Position numbers and translations under genes: made by a program
Source: Liolophura sinensis
Taxonomy: Eukaryota > Mollusca > Polyplacophora > Chitonida > Chitonidae
Length of the DNA stretch: 64,000 nucleotides
NCBI RefSeq assembly: GCF_032854445.1
Contig: NC_088297.1
Coordinates: 12,881,039 to 12,945,038, forward strand
Reading direction: 5' to 3'
In this document: in pieces, positions 12,420 to 24,834 of the stretch
Layout of the letters: each line of letters starts with the position of its first letter
Numbering within the stretch: the first letter of the stretch is position 1
The notes under the pieces: model-generated
Seen by the model: the letters and a program-made list of their open reading frames with translations, nothing else
Told to the model about the DNA's origin: nothing
The model's database searches: none

Positions 12420-12522
12420 GTTAGAATAAAACCCTAACTGATGTAAATTGATGTAAGAGGCCTGTTACGCGTGATCGTTTACCAATTAGCACATTGTCGT
12501 CGCTGCTCTGGTTTTACTCTCT
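12420..12522 (+). mobile_element. AGAATAAAACC family, partial
   Basis: TTAGAATAAAACCCTAACTG to CGCTGCTCTGGTTTTACTCT. Confidence 0.65.
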
Positions 12523-13119
12523 GTGCTGTTGTCGTTTATATTGAAAGTAGCTATAGTGTCAGTGGATTATCGCCGTTTGGACGGAAACATGTTCCCCGCA
12601 GGTGTAACCAATAATAGTAGCATAGCCCTTACAGCGCATGCGTCGCTCTGCACATTAGCTCTACACTACTGCCACCATCAGCAAAATTTGTACAGAAATC
12701 TCGAACAACGCCGAGGCCATTTGGGTCACGGTGTTGAGGCAGGGAGTGACGCCAGAAAACACAAAAACTCTGTCTCAACCTTTGTTTCTAAAAATGCTCT
12801 ATACAAATGCATTCTCCTCGTCTAATGTGTGCACAGTATGACTCTAACCAACGTTTGCAACAATTTAATTGATGAGTGCTAGCTAAATAGTTCCACGCGA
12901 GAACACCAGTGATGAGGCTCCAAAGGACAAGCTTGCCTTGCGCTTGGCAGTCATGTAAAGAGAGCATAGAGAGCGGCACATGCGCTGTCAGAAGTATGTA
13001 ATAATAGCTGACTGAGCTATATATAGTTCGCAAGATAAAAACTTATTACGATTAACTTTTATGTCAAGGTATTATGATTGGCCAGAAATAAGATATCAGC
13101 CATACGGATCTTGCATGAT

Positions 13120-13212
13120 TAGTTAGAATAAAACCCTAACCGAAGTAATCTGAGTACGTGTGACAATTTGACAAATGTAACACTGTTGACTCTACTTTGG
13201 CTTTGCTCTCTT
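13120..13212 (+). mobile_element. AGAATAAAACC family, partial
   Basis: TTAGAATAAAACCCTAACCG, then CTACTTTGGCTTTGCTCT. Confidence 0.6.
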
Positions 13213-13322
13213 TGTAATCTTTCACTTCTGATATAAACACAGGTTTCATGCCTTTAAAAGGTGATCTTGTGAACGCCTCGCTCTCGACAAAACGATTGTG
13301 GATGAATTACAACATGATCATC

Positions 13323-13470
13323 ACACAAAATACACTTGTGTTGAAATCCAACACAATTCTTCTTGTTTGGATTGAACACAGAAATGTGTTACCCATACAG
13401 ACACAAAATACACTTGTGTTGAAATCGAACACAACTCCTCTTGTTTGCATTCAACACAGAAATGTGTGAC
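13323..13470. repeat. Two tandem copies of a 78-bp unit rich in AACACA/TGTGTT
   Basis: Copies start with ACACAAAATACACTTGTGTT at 13,323 and 13,401. Similar AACACAAG/CTTGTGTT pairs continue irregularly to about 13,790. Confidence 0.75.
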
Positions 13471-14449
13471 TCAAACACAAATATGTGTTACCCCAACACA
13501 AGCATGTGTTAAATAAATGTACACTACACCATCATCTTTGTGTTACAAAATACAAAAACGCAAACTTGTGTTGAACCAAAATGAGGTTATTTATGCATAT
13601 CAACCAAACTTGTGTTGGTGCAACAAAAACTTGTGTACATTGTGTATAACATCTAACATATCTTGTGTTCAATCCTTTCAACACAAGACCTTGTGTTAAT
13701 TCAACACAAGATAGAGTTGTTCAAATATGACACAAGACTTTTGTTGGAAAGAACACAAGTTTTGTTCATACAAGACAAGTGCTTTTTGTATGTATATTCA
13801 TGCAGTTTGTACGTCAGAAAAAAAAATGATTTTGTTCAAACGTTTCTTTATTCAAGCACAAAAAGCAAAATATGTATCATATTCAACATTCACATACGTG
13901 AAACAAAAAATAAATCACAAAAAGTCATAAATAAATCAATTATAGAGACTGCATGACATTTATAATAAAATTGTTCATGGCTTGAAAGGCATTTTTTGCT
14001 GTATTAACAAACAGTGCTGCATAAATCAGGAAAAACTGAAAGCATGCTGTGTGATTTATCCGGATTTGAGAACACGTTCATAATGTGTAACATTCTCACT
14101 GTATTGTTATTACTTTTCTGTCTGGAAAAACGTGCTTCCATGGTTATGTGCCGGAATGAGACTAAGGGATTCTCCGTCAATGGAATTGGACTGGGGAGCA
14201 GTTTTTGTCTGTTGGCTTGTTCGTTTTTGGTCACCATTGCGCAGACGATGAGCCCTTGACTAACGAGGTCGTTATTTCTTATCCAACTCACGCTTCCATA
14301 GCATTTTTGGGGGGTAGCTATCGAGGTGCAACGTATTAAGTGAAATATCTCTGGCCACGTTGTTAAAAGCCATCAAGTAATTTAATGTGCCCTTGCGATG
14401 AATGGTTGTTATCAACTACTACACAGTGATACCCATTTCTTATAATCGC

Positions 14450-14562
14450 CGGTTCCTCTCCGGCGATACGCGGGATGGTCTGCAGCAACGTGGGAATGGT
14501 CGTGGGTTTCCACCGGGTACTGCCTGGTTTCCTCCCAACATAATCAAATAAATAAATAAATA
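14450..14562 (+). mobile_element. SINE family 1, short fragment
   Basis: Body motif GGTCGTGGGTTTCCACCGGG followed directly by CAAATAAATAAATA; the GCTGGCCGCCGTCG segment is missing. Confidence 0.65.
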
Positions 14563-15927
14563 TAATCCTTGATGGTGTATATTCCATTCATCATTCGTTT
14601 CATTACTTTAATGTACGAGTCATCAACTGTCATTGTCTACTTTGGAAATTAATGATTGGTGATTTTCCCACGCAATTTCCTACCAGCATGTCTGCCCAGT
14701 GGTAGCAGAGATTATGGTTGAATGGGGCCGGCGACACACGCAATATGGGAAGGAGACCTCAACATCATTTAATCACGCTTGACAGCTCATTAAATAACCA
14801 CAAAGATCATTTTAAAAATTAAGCACTTGTAAATATTGCAAATCTCCCAGGAATAACATGACAGTGCGTGAACTGTACATTTGACCTGTATTCAAACCTA
14901 ATTCACTAAAACATGGAAATAAATCGGCATTATTAACTAAAATCGACATGCAGTTTGCGAATTCTGCAGATCTTAAGACTGTTCTACATTCCACACTTAG
15001 TGAGTACAAAAAGACTGCAATTTTCAGTTATTAAATAAATAACATTAGAACGAAGGGATCCAGACAAAACAGGAAAAAGTACATAGATTTTACTTGCTTT
15101 AAAGATTAGAAAGCCTGAACAAACTGAACACATGTAATTGTTATGCAAACGCGTTAGTTTATGCAGATTTATTGATTTACTGATTTCTCTCGCCGAATAC
15201 TTTGTGTCTAAAGAGGTTAGCAACAAAGCACCAAGACTTACAAATGTTCCACCCTATGGGCATACAGCCGAATGAGAGGCTGAAGACATTTTCATGAAGC
15301 CATAAGCAAAAAAGCACAGCTAAAAGTCGACGAACTGGGAAATTTTTGTGAAAAATCCTTTGTTGACATGAACTTTACACACAAATTAGATGCCTTGTTT
15401 CATGACCCTACCACGATTTATAGACCTGCTTATCAGTTCCGTTTTTGTTCGTTTTACCACAGTAAGAGTTACATGGCCACTTTGCTCTCCCACCAAACTT
15501 CAGATGTAACGGGCATAGCGATTGGTTCACTTTTCCATCACCAGCACCAGTAGAAGGTCGCCAACCAGGTCATGAGGGGGGGACGAGGCTCTGATCTGTG
15601 CTACGTTTTCATTGGTTCGTTCTCTCCGGCTATGGGTCACGTGACCTGGGAAGAGAACCAAATTTCGAGCTATAGAATTTTGAATTTTCAACGACTGAGA
15701 AAGACTGAAGCGTTACATTGTTCCATTGCAAGCCACAAAAACACAAAATGTATTAAAACATGATAAGTATGTTTCACGCAAGACGAACATGTTCACAAAG
15801 CTCTATGTAAAAGTTAATATACACGGAAAGGGTTCGCGGTTTGTCATCCGGAGAGATTCCGGCACCACATGACCTTGTTTGATCTTGATACTTTCGATGC
15901 TTACGTGATGGATGCCTTGCTAACCTA

Positions 15928-16185
15928 CAGGGCCCGGTTGTTCAAAAATGGCTTGAAACTTACTACCAGATTTAACTTTAAGCCAAGTCTTCAGTTTTGC
16001 ACTTAGCGTAAAATAAATTGCGTATCAGTATATTAAATATGAATTAAAACTGCGGCTGATATACTTTGACTTTGGAAAACTGCATTGGCCGCTGAGTTTG
16101 GCTAAAATTTTAAATATAAAATATGACTTAATACCAGTATTAGCTAATACACTTTGGAACACTTGGGTTCAGCATAATATACATG
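15928..16185. repeat. Repeat starting GGGCCCGGTTGTTC, copy 2
   Basis: Second copy of the family at 160-405, with GATTTAACTTTAAGCCAAG and ACCAGTATTAGCTAATAC. Its right end is more diverged. Confidence 0.6.
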
Positions 16186-16219
16186 ATTTTCACTCATCAA
16201 CCATTTGGAGTAATTCTGG

Positions 16220-16430
16220 ACAACTGACGTGTAATAAATTGCTATTAAAATAACCGCATTTTTTGCCTAATTCTGCTTTAGTCATGATTCTAGGGATTTA
16301 TACGCTGCTACCTTTAATATATATCCACGAATAGCTAGAACAAAACCTTAACTGACGTAAATTGAGAAGAGGCAGGATTTCATCAGTTACGTGTGACCAT
16401 TTACCAGCTATCACACTGCTACTCTTGCTT
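16220..16430 (+). mobile_element. AGAATAAAACC family copy
   Basis: GACGTGTAATAAATTGC, then CTAGAACAAAACCTTAACTG, ending near ACACTGCTACTCTTGCTTTA; diverged. Confidence 0.6.
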
Positions 16431-17020
16431 TACATTAATCTCCTTTTTGCTAACACTTTAACCCCTTGAAATGCACATTCTGTTTTTAAAAAAATCAAAA
16501 ATGCTAGCATATACAGAAGTGTGTGAAAATGTCCAAGTTTACACTGAATATTACATGGCTAAACTATTCGATTGTTTATTGTTGTTTATCGGGAACTGTC
16601 TTGTGATAAAATTCGCTTTTCTAAAGGAAAGACTAAACCATTCGATCGCTAGGTTCATCAAACCCCTTAGGACTATCACACAAATAGGAAAATGGACTCA
16701 TAGATCTTAAGCAAAGTCTTGTCTTTTATCTTGACTGTTCTTAACCGATTGACCACTAGCTAATTTCCTGCTAAAGAAATTCTATTTAATTTAGCAACCC
16801 TTAAAGAAAAACTGTATGGATATTTCAGGGTATGAATTTTATTTTGCTTAATATAACGGTTTAAAGTATCACATGGACAAATAGACCCTCATTTATTGTA
16901 TTTATGAACATGATTCTTTATTATTGCTATGGAAATGTTATTTTGAAAGGTTGGGCAATGTCTTGGGATAGAATTCGCTTTCCTGAAGGAAAAGAAAAAT
17001 AAAGGTCAGGGATAAGCATA

Positions 17021-17100
17021 ATGTAATACATTATATAATTTCTATTACAAAGAATGACCAATGTAATACATTATATAACTTCTATTACAAAGAATGACCA
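17021..17100. repeat. Two tandem 40-bp copies
   Basis: ATGTAATACATTATATAA starts at 17,021 and 17,061, followed each time by TTCTATTACAAAGAATGACC. Confidence 0.9.
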
Positions 17101-17518
17101 ACTAACGTATACAGACAAAGCGTGGAATATGTCTCCCTACCATAAGATACACACTTGAATACAAATGCGAAAGAGCAAAGCCAGATCTTTCACATGATTT
17201 ATAATGTTTATTCGACTACGCTTTCCTTTTAATATAAGCTTTAGTCTTCAACAATGGAACTAAATTGAATGCAAGAGAGCCTGATTGACACAGAAACCGG
17301 AAGAGCAAGAAACAATGCGACAATAAACACTATGTACCACACGATCCAATATTACTAGCTTTCGGAGAATAGTTTCCTCATCATCAGGTAAAGTGGCAAC
17401 TGCAAGTGGGCATGCTACAGTCAAGATGTATATACATACTGTGTGAGGACAACTCATACACCCAAGCTGAAGAAACAGAAAACATTGTTTTGTCGCATTA
17501 TTTCTCACTAGTTTAGTG

Positions 17519-17693
17519 AAGCCTCTCCATACCCGCATTGTACGTGGGAAGGTCTGTCAGCAACCTGCGGATGGTTGTGGGTTTCCCCCGGGCTGTGCAC
17601 GGGTTTCCACCCAAAAAACTGGCCACCGTCGTATAAGTGAAATATTCTTGAGTACGGCGTAAAACGCCAATCAAATAAATAAAATAAATAAAT
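17519..17693 (+). mobile_element. SINE family 1, 5'-truncated copy
   Basis: ACGTGGGAAGGTCTGTCAGC through GAGTACGGCGTAAAACGCC and an AAATAAATAA tail. It interrupts the first copy of a duplicated segment (see 17,150-18,540). Confidence 0.8.
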
Positions 17694-17929
17694 ACCCGCA
17701 TCTACTGAACCTGTAGAGGACCTATTTCCTCCCTTTAGCTTGGTAAACAACATAAATCAAAGAAATTCCACGGAAGGATTTTCGGTTCCTGAATGATCGA
17801 TGATGATATAAACATGAGGTACCCTTTAATCAACTGTGATACAGGTATGTACATGTAAAAGATAGAAACCAGGATTCTGCTCTAGGATTCACGAGGCCAT
17901 GTCCTTCGGCATCGGTTAATATGATTGCA

Positions 17930-18175
17930 TATGTTAAATGTGAAGACAATACGGTATTTTGAGTAATTCTAGATTATTGACGCTGCATTGTTTTACCTAA
18001 TTCTGCTTGAGCCATTATGCTATAGAAGGCGTGGAAATTGCCTCTATTTAAGCATTTGCATGAACAGTTAGAATGAAACCCTTACTGAAGTAAATTGACA
18101 AGAGGCTGTATTTCGCTCGTTAACTGAGATAATTTGCCAACTATCACACTGCCGTCGCTCTACTTGTTTTACTCT
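17930..18175 (+). mobile_element. AGAATAAAACC family copy
   Basis: Landmarks TTTTGAGTAATTCTAGATTA, TGCTTGAGCCATTATGCTAT, TTAGAATGAAACCCTTACTG and an end near CTTGTTTTACTCTCTG. Confidence 0.65.
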
Positions 18176-19171
18176 CTGTGTTATACAAATTTTATTGTAT
18201 TGTATCGTATCGTATATCGTATACTGTATTTTATCAAGAGAGTTCAAGAGATTTTTTACAAACCTGCAGTATATACACTTGACTGCAAATGTGAAAGAAC
18301 AAAGCCAGATCTCGACTTTTGTTCACTCGACTTTTTCTCCTTTAATAAATTCTTAATTCTTCAACAATAGAACTAAATTGAATGCAGGCGAGCCTAAGGC
18401 CAGGATTCATACAGAAACACGCATCCTTCATTTTTGGTTCTTGAATGTAACTTGTGTCGATCGATGATGAAGTCAACATGAAGTCCCATTTAATCAGCAG
18501 TGATATATGTATGTACAAATTAAACATAGAAAGCGGACATAAATGTCCTCTTTTCAACGAAAGCATTACATGTGTATACCTAGTTTATGAATCGCCCAGA
18601 GTGCTTCATTTAAATCACAGCCAGCGTTCCCGAATTCAGCTGGATTGCCAGTTTGCTTTGTTTTCACATCGGAAGGTTTGTTGGACACCGCACAGGTTTT
18701 AAAGTTTAACCGTATTATCTCCAGTTTTCTGCACCCGTACAACGTCACTTAAGTGAAATGTTTCGGTTACGTCAAAACTAAATAACCTTACCGATGTCAG
18801 GAAAATATTTTTCAGATATGTAACATATAGTGGGCATGAAACAGATTGTGAATTGCATATATGCCCTCTTTAAACGGTTCACACCAAAAGCAGGTGCAAC
18901 ATATTCAATGAAACCTTTCAAATCACAAGCAAACACAAGACACAAGGTAACACCAGTGGCCTTGGTTCTTTGTGTTGCAACCTATTGGTCAGGGAAAACA
19001 AAATAGGCAAACAGCACACACAATGCAAGATCTTTTTAAAAAAAAGTAATAAAAGCGGTTTGTCGTCCTTCATTTGGTCCTCCAGCAATGAAGGGTAACG
19101 CGTTATTACTTTTTCTACTTCTGGTGTGGTCCTCAATACCTTATCAGTTTCATGGTACAGTTTAGTACATA

Positions 19172-19455
19172 TTAAATGTGATGACTTCACAGTATTTTGA
19201 AATCCGAGTGACGTCAAATAAACGCCAACTAACATCACTGTTATTTACATCTAATTGAACTTAAGCCTTGCTGATGGGGGGGTGGGGGTGGAGGGCATAT
19301 GTTGCAACCTTTTCAATACAGGTTTAATCATTTACATGAACAGTCAGAATAAAACCCTGACTGAGGTAAATTCACAAGAGGTTGGATTTCACCGGTTACG
19401 TGCGACCGTTTGACAACATTACACATTGTCGTCACTGCTCTGGTTTTACTCTATT
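19172..19455 (+). mobile_element. AGAATAAAACC family copy
   Basis: ATTAAATGTGATGACTTCAC, CAGAATAAAACCCTGACTG, CACTGCTCTGGTTTTACTCT; includes an internal G-rich run near 19,276. Confidence 0.65.
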
Positions 19456-19570
19456 TTACACGAATTGTATTCAGCCTCTTTAAGAGAGTGATGTCAGGAG
19501 CTCCCTACATTGTTGTCACGTTGTTGTTCAGTATATATGATGACAACATACCATGTTAAGAAACTCCAAT

Positions 19571-19590
19571 GAGGCATATATATATGCCTC
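19571..19590. repeat. Perfect 20-bp palindrome
   Basis: GAGGCATATATATATGCCTC, adjoining the 24-bp minisatellite. Confidence 0.9.
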
Positions 19591-19591
19591 A

Positions 19592-19807
19592 TATCAGTCA
19601 TGGTGCTTAGTGCCGTATCAGTCATGGGGCCAAGGGCTGTATCAGTCATGGTGCTAAGGGCTGTATCAGTCATGGTGCTGAGGGCTGTATCAGTCATGGT
19701 GCTAAGGGCTGTATCAGTCATGGTGCTGAGGGCTGTATCAGTCATGGTGCTAAGGGCTGTATCAGTCATGGTGCTGAGGGCTGTATCAGTCATGGTGCTT
19801 AGGGCTG
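19592..19807. repeat. 24-bp minisatellite, nine copies, alternating variants
   Basis: Unit TATCAGTCATGGTGCTAAGG plus GCTG, starting every 24 bp from 19,592 to 19,784. GCTAAG and GCTGAG variants alternate strictly through copies 3-8, giving a 48-bp higher-order period. Because 24 is divisible by 3 it is open in several frames on both strands; these are not genes. Confidence 0.95.
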
Positions 19808-21927
19808 TATCAGTTGGAATACTATCGGAATAAGAGATCTAATTTCACCCGTCCCGGTCACCATTTGACAACTATCACACTGTCGTCGATGCTCTGCTTT
19901 TATTCCCTCTGTCGATTATTTGTTTATTTTTTTTTTGTGCTTATCGTCGGGCCGGACAATTTTTTACCCATAGAACGGCGGTCAGGTTCGTCAGTAGACG
20001 AAAACTTGAGAGCGTTATCACAAATATTTCCATCTGTACTGGTTTCTGATAAATGTTCAATGTAAATGAATATTCAATAACGACTTGATCATAAGACTTA
20101 AATAACCACCCTGACATTCGCAATGTTAATCACCACTGTAAAATGACAGCTAAGTTTGGCCGTGGTTTTCTCTGAAAATGGAGTAAACTGTGCACAAAAC
20201 ACGAATGTTAGTACTGAGTGCTTGTGGAAACAGTTCACTAATCAGACAAAACACAATTGATGGAGTCTGAACACGTGTCGGATGCAAAGACAGTGTATTA
20301 ATAATATGAAGTACAAAAAACACATGTAATTTTGAAAACCACTGACAAATTGCAGTAAAACGGCGCATGCAGCTGGTACATTCAGAAAAATAAATTAAAA
20401 GAGAACAATTCTGAATTACGTTAGGTATACTGGCTTGAAGTTCCTCATGTGGAGATACATGAGTACACAAATAATGCTACTGTTCAAATGAACTGGTCTG
20501 TATGAATGAGCCACAGCTATAAATATTCGATGTCTTTAATAAAATAATTCATATAAGTATTTTTTTACAAAAACAGTGAGACACCTGAAGATAGAAACTA
20601 TGTACAGAGAGGATTTAGTCGTAATTTAATTAGTCAAATGTCAAAAGTGTCAAAGAAAATTTTCAAATTGCACTTCAACATATTCATGTGTATACATGCA
20701 AAATGTCTGCACGGTAATGGTGTTTTTGGCGTTTATTATGGCACATCGCGAACAGTCTAACGGTATCCCTTGTCCCTTCACATTTTTTAGCAATAGTATG
20801 TTCGAGAAATATTATCAGGAAAAGGTAAACTCTCTACTTTTGTTTTTAATTGTATATATTGAGTGAAACTATCTAGCCCTATAACGGGGGTCATTATATA
20901 ACTAATCTGTTCATATATTATATGAACGGTAGGGCCATTTATTTTGGAACAATTCCTGTGAGTGTTTTTAGTGGAAAATTTCCAGTTCGTTTAACAACTG
21001 TATGTGTCCATTTTAAAAGATTCATTGACTTTGTTGACGTCCTTTTAATTGTCTATGACGACGTCCATACCCTACAACACATTAAATTTCACGCGAACCA
21101 ATGAGATTTTAGAAATAGGGTGAAAATACATAGGTGTAATTAAACAAGACAAAACATGCGCAAAAAGCAAAGTCTGGTGCCACGCCAAGGACTAATTAAA
21201 TCCCCTGTGAGGCGCAATATATTCCACAGAATGAAAAAGTGTACAAAAACCACTCTTCATAAACTGTTTGTCTTGAGAAAAACCAAAGCTTTGCACAGAA
21301 AGCAGCAAAAATAATAATGTACAAAAATTATTTCCATCGAACTGACGTGTATGATTTACTGTAGCGCTCAGTGTAAACAGTGACAGTGGTCTGAACTATA
21401 TATTGTCTATCACCTATTCTATGAAAGTTGTATACGGTCCGAACGTTTACAACAATAAATTTCTTGTTCCGGAAATGTGTGTTAAAAAACAGAGCTTTAT
21501 GTTTGTATAAAAAAGTGATTTTAGACGGGGGGGGGGGGGATTGTTGTTATTGCTTTGTTTTTTGTTTTTTTCGGGGGGGGGGGGGAGGATGTTTTTACTT
21601 TTAATTCCTTTTCTCTGATTTTTCTTTCTTTTCTTCTTTGGCGGTTTGGAGAAGAGGTAAAATTTTTATTGACGGTGCTCAATTAAACGCAATTAAACAG
21701 AAATTTACCCGTACATAATATATGTATATGAATCGGGCCATCAACCATCACTCACACTAGTTTATTGCGTTGTTTTACTCTTAGGCTTTTAAACCATATC
21801 TACCTGTGAACATATCAGTGGCGCTTACAGATCTACGTTATACAACAATGCCTGTGGACTAACTAACATTGTCCATGTAGTCGATCCTAGTCAAGCGTGT
21901 AGCTAAGGGAGACCACTCTGAACTTAC

Positions 21928-22005
21928 CGTTCTCTCCATATCGTCGGGGTCCCTGTCTTCCAACTGGCGCTTCGCTTTGATCAACTGCTGCTGCATTTCG
22001 TCCAG
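21928..22005 (-). CDS. MTCL1: MTCL/SOGA-like coding exon 2 (26 codons)
   Basis: A 78-bp exon, phase 0 on both sides, encoding LDEMQQQLIKAKRQLEDRDP and then DDMERT. It is preceded by a TTGGGTTTCAG acceptor and followed by a GTAAGT donor (21,922-21,927). The heptad pattern (L, M, L, A, L) continues the coiled coil begun in exon 1 and leads into exon 3 without a frame change. It is isolated: 21 kb of intron lies on its 5' side and 18 kb on its 3' side. Short length alone would make it doubtful. The two strong splice sites, matching phases and coiled-coil content support it. Confidence 0.8.
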
Positions 22006-22422
22006 CTGAAACCCAATATTGAATGGTTGATTGAATGATCCATTCACTGATTGACAGTACAATATCATACAATGTCATGCTATACAATTTTTTAATTTAT
22101 TAATTTATTTAATCATTTATTCACGAAGAAGAAAGTTAATATGAAGTTCAAAGAATGAAGTACAAAGTTCGACGCTGATTTGAGGCTCAGACGGGCTCAC
22201 GATCGGCATTTGCTTGGAGTGGCCAGGGAAACGCGATATATTTACCACTGACGTATTTGCACACTGGAGTAGAGGGCCACAAATACAAGTAAAACACCTG
22301 AAATTCTCGGCATACCACCAGAGCAAGTATTTGTACATCTGGCTAGAAAACGTATACACATCCCACATACAGAAGGTTGAATATTTGTCATATTTGTTTG
22401 TTGAACAATTATTAACGGGTAA

Positions 22423-22650
22423 GGGAACCCCGTGGCCTAGTAGTTAGCGTGGTATAGCAGTATATGATCCTGGAGCCCCTGATCAATGCGATCCCTGTGA
22501 GTTCAAGTCCAGCTCATGTTAGAATGAAGATCTGTCAGCAGTCTGCGGATGGTCCGTGGGTTTCCTTTCACGATAATGCTGGCCGCCGAGGTATATGTGA
22601 AATTTTACTGAGTAGAACGTAAGACTTTAATGGAATAAATAAATAAATAT
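22423..22650 (+). mobile_element. SINE family 1, diverged full-length copy
   Basis: The tRNA-like head GTGGCCTAGTAGTTAGCG and B box GTGAGTTCAAGTCC are retained, with an AATAAATAAATA tail. An opposite-strand copy starts 11 bp downstream, so the pair makes an imperfect inverted repeat. Confidence 0.75.
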
Positions 22651-22660
22651 TTATAATACC

Positions 22661-22912
22661 TATTTATTTGATTAGTGTTTTACGCCGTATATTTCATTTA
22701 TTCGATGGCGACCAGCAATATGGTGAGAAGAAACCGGACAGTACCCAAGGAGCACCCACGGCCATCCGCAGGCTGCTGCAGGCTTCCCCACGTACGGCCG
22801 GAGAGGAAGCCAGCATGAGCTAGACTTGAACTCACAGCGACCGCATTGGTGAGAAGCTCCTGGGCCATTGTGCCTCGCTGGCACACTAACCACCTCGGCC
22901 ACGGACGCCCCC
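22661..22912 (-). mobile_element. SINE family 1, full-length copy
   Basis: Minus-strand copy from the GGGGGCGTCCGTGGCCG head to the CAAATAAATA tail. The open frame over it on the minus strand is repeat-derived. Confidence 0.8.
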
Positions 22913-23152
22913 AATATTAATATTTTTTTATTAATAATAAAGTTTCTTCTATATCCATTTTGTTGTTTCCCGCGGTGTTGAATTAAACTGCATATGTCAG
23001 ATACTCTTACATGAAGGCGGTCAAGATTATCAGCGGATGGAATCGGACACAGGCCAGAGAAAACCACCGCTCCTGTGTGGGTTAAATCCTTGAGGCTGCA
23101 TCCTTGGTGGCGTCAAACTCTTGGTGAATACAAAACAACCAATTCAGAGCTC

Positions 23153-23309
23153 CGGAGGAAACCCAGGAACATCAGCAGATTACTGGAAGACATTCCCACG
23201 TGCGGCCAGAGAGGAGGCTAACATGAGCTGAACTCACAGCAATCGCATTGATAAGGGACTCCTGGGTTAATATGCTACCTTAGTACGCTATCCACCAGGG
23301 CACGGTCCG
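23153..23309 (-). mobile_element. SINE family 1, degenerate fragment
   Basis: Reverse-complement head and B-box region with many substitutions (GTGAGTTCAGCTCATGTTAG visible). The 3' part is lost. Confidence 0.6.
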
Positions 23310-24030
23310 AGACTTTACGTCAGGAGGTTTGTCAAGCACTTTGGATGGAGGTAGTTTAATTTGAGTACTTTGTTTTCCTTACCCCGTTAACATGGCCACA
23401 GTCATGTAAGGAAAAATTCCAGAGTACGGTACAAAATGTCTAGCAAATAGATTTAACTCTCCAAAAAACAAAAAGCTTATTCATATGAAAACTGAGTTCT
23501 CGAACACAAATCAAATTACTTGAGATATAAGGAATGCATCAAACACTTCAAAACACCCATTTGGGTGTTCAGTTTTACCTGGCACCTAGTACTACTAAAC
23601 TCTGATTCACTCGCTTACATGTTTTTCTCGCTTTAGTCTATAAATCCCCGGATGTCTGAGTTCTTAGGACTTTGTATGCAACACTGCAGCATGTTGCCTA
23701 AGGCGAATCTTAGGGACTGTGGAGTTTGCTTTTCACCCCCAGGGATCCCGAATGGAACATTCTGCGAGATATTTATAGCATCACAGCAATATGCCAATTC
23801 TACGAATATTTGACTGATGGTGGTTTTTAAGCCCACAGGATAAACGCCTGAATCCGTACATCTAACAGATGAATGGATGTTCGAACGGACTGACAGAGTG
23901 ACGTTCTGGACTATATAGTTTATCACACGGATATGACAATATCACCTATATGATACTTTTACCTTTAAACTATTTCCCAATGGTTTTTCGTGAGAATTTC
24001 AACTTCAGGTTCAGTGACAAACGCCAAAGG

Positions 24031-24374
24031 GTATGCCTGCAACCTTTGGACTGTCGTGGGTTTACTCCGGGCTTTGCCCGATTTCCTCCCACGATAATGC
24101 TGACCGCGTCGTACATTTATTTATTTATTTATTTATTTATTTATCTGATTGGTGTTTTACGCCGTATACTCAAGAATATTTCATTTACATGACGGCGGTC
24201 AGCATTATGATGGGAAGAAACCGGTCAGAACCCAGGGAAAATCCACGACCATCCGTAGGTTGCTAGCAGACTTTCCCACGTCCGGTCGGAAAGGCCGCGT
24301 CGTATAAGTGAAATATTCTTGAATACTGCGTAAAACACCAGTAAAATAAATAAATAAACAAATAAATAAACAAA
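24031..24374 (+). mobile_element. SINE family 1, interrupted by a second SINE
   Basis: The plus-strand body (24,031-24,113) stops at CCGCGTCGTA and resumes after that same 10-mer at 24,304, running to the AAATAAATAAAC tail. The interruption is the reverse-oriented SINE at 24,114-24,294. Confidence 0.85.
24114..24294 (-). mobile_element. Nested SINE family 1 copy, 5'-truncated
   Basis: 181-bp reverse-oriented copy with a long ATAA tail, flanked by perfect target-site duplications CCGCGTCGTA (24,104-24,113 and 24,295-24,304). The 5' truncation and duplications are typical of target-primed reverse transcription. Confidence 0.85.
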
Positions 24375-24834
24375 CGCCAAAGCGCTAAAAGAGAGGGCTC
24401 CTGAACTGAAAGGCCATTTCATGCTAATGCCAAATATGGTTTTCATGATCGGTTAGCATTTCGTTCACTGTGAGTAAAAGAAAAAAGTAAATACTGGTGT
24501 TATAATGCAACGTAGTCGCCCATGCTGGACAATACAACCTCGTCACGTCACATATATATATACACACTGATGTCATAATTCCTTAAAACTCTTAACACTT
24601 GAAAATCATGCCAGAAAACTGCGACATCTGTGCTCTAAGAGGAATACTACATTCTGTTCATTTTGCACCAATGAAAAATACGGAGGAGCTAAATAAACCC
24701 CATGCACTGAAACTCTGCCAACAAAATCTATATTAAGACACAGATGGTTTTTACAAAACCCTTTTTTCTCATTTAACCGAGAACGATAGATCTATCTCTG
24801 CTTACCGTACCGCATAGCCAGATATCTCATACTA

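Larger units (their letters stand above)
17150..18540 (+). repeat. Segmental duplication, two copies, first one interrupted
   Basis: 17,150-17,290 and 17,750-17,870 together align with 18,265-18,540 (shared AAAGCCAGATCT, CAACAATRGAACTAAATTGA, GATCGATGATGA). The first copy is split by about 460 bp that includes a SINE. Confidence 0.7.
4016..21927 (-). other. MTCL intron 2 (about 18 kb)
   Basis: Bounded by the GTAAGT donor of exon 2 and the CACAG acceptor of exon 3. Contents are repeats: a 20-bp degenerate tandem array, (CT)n(AT)n, a compound tetranucleotide array, MITE copies, SINE copies, a long hairpin near 9.5 kb, a duplicated segment near 17-18.5 kb and a 24-bp minisatellite. The stretches 6,250-7,080, 14,560-15,900 and 20,000-21,800 contain nothing I can identify apart from G-runs at 21,529-21,539 and 21,576-21,587. 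Confidence 0.75.

Noticed and set aside
19494-19833. Open frames made of repeated MTDTALST or VSVMVLRA
   Set aside because: The 24-bp minisatellite is divisible by three, so any frame without a stop stays open. There is no other coding evidence.
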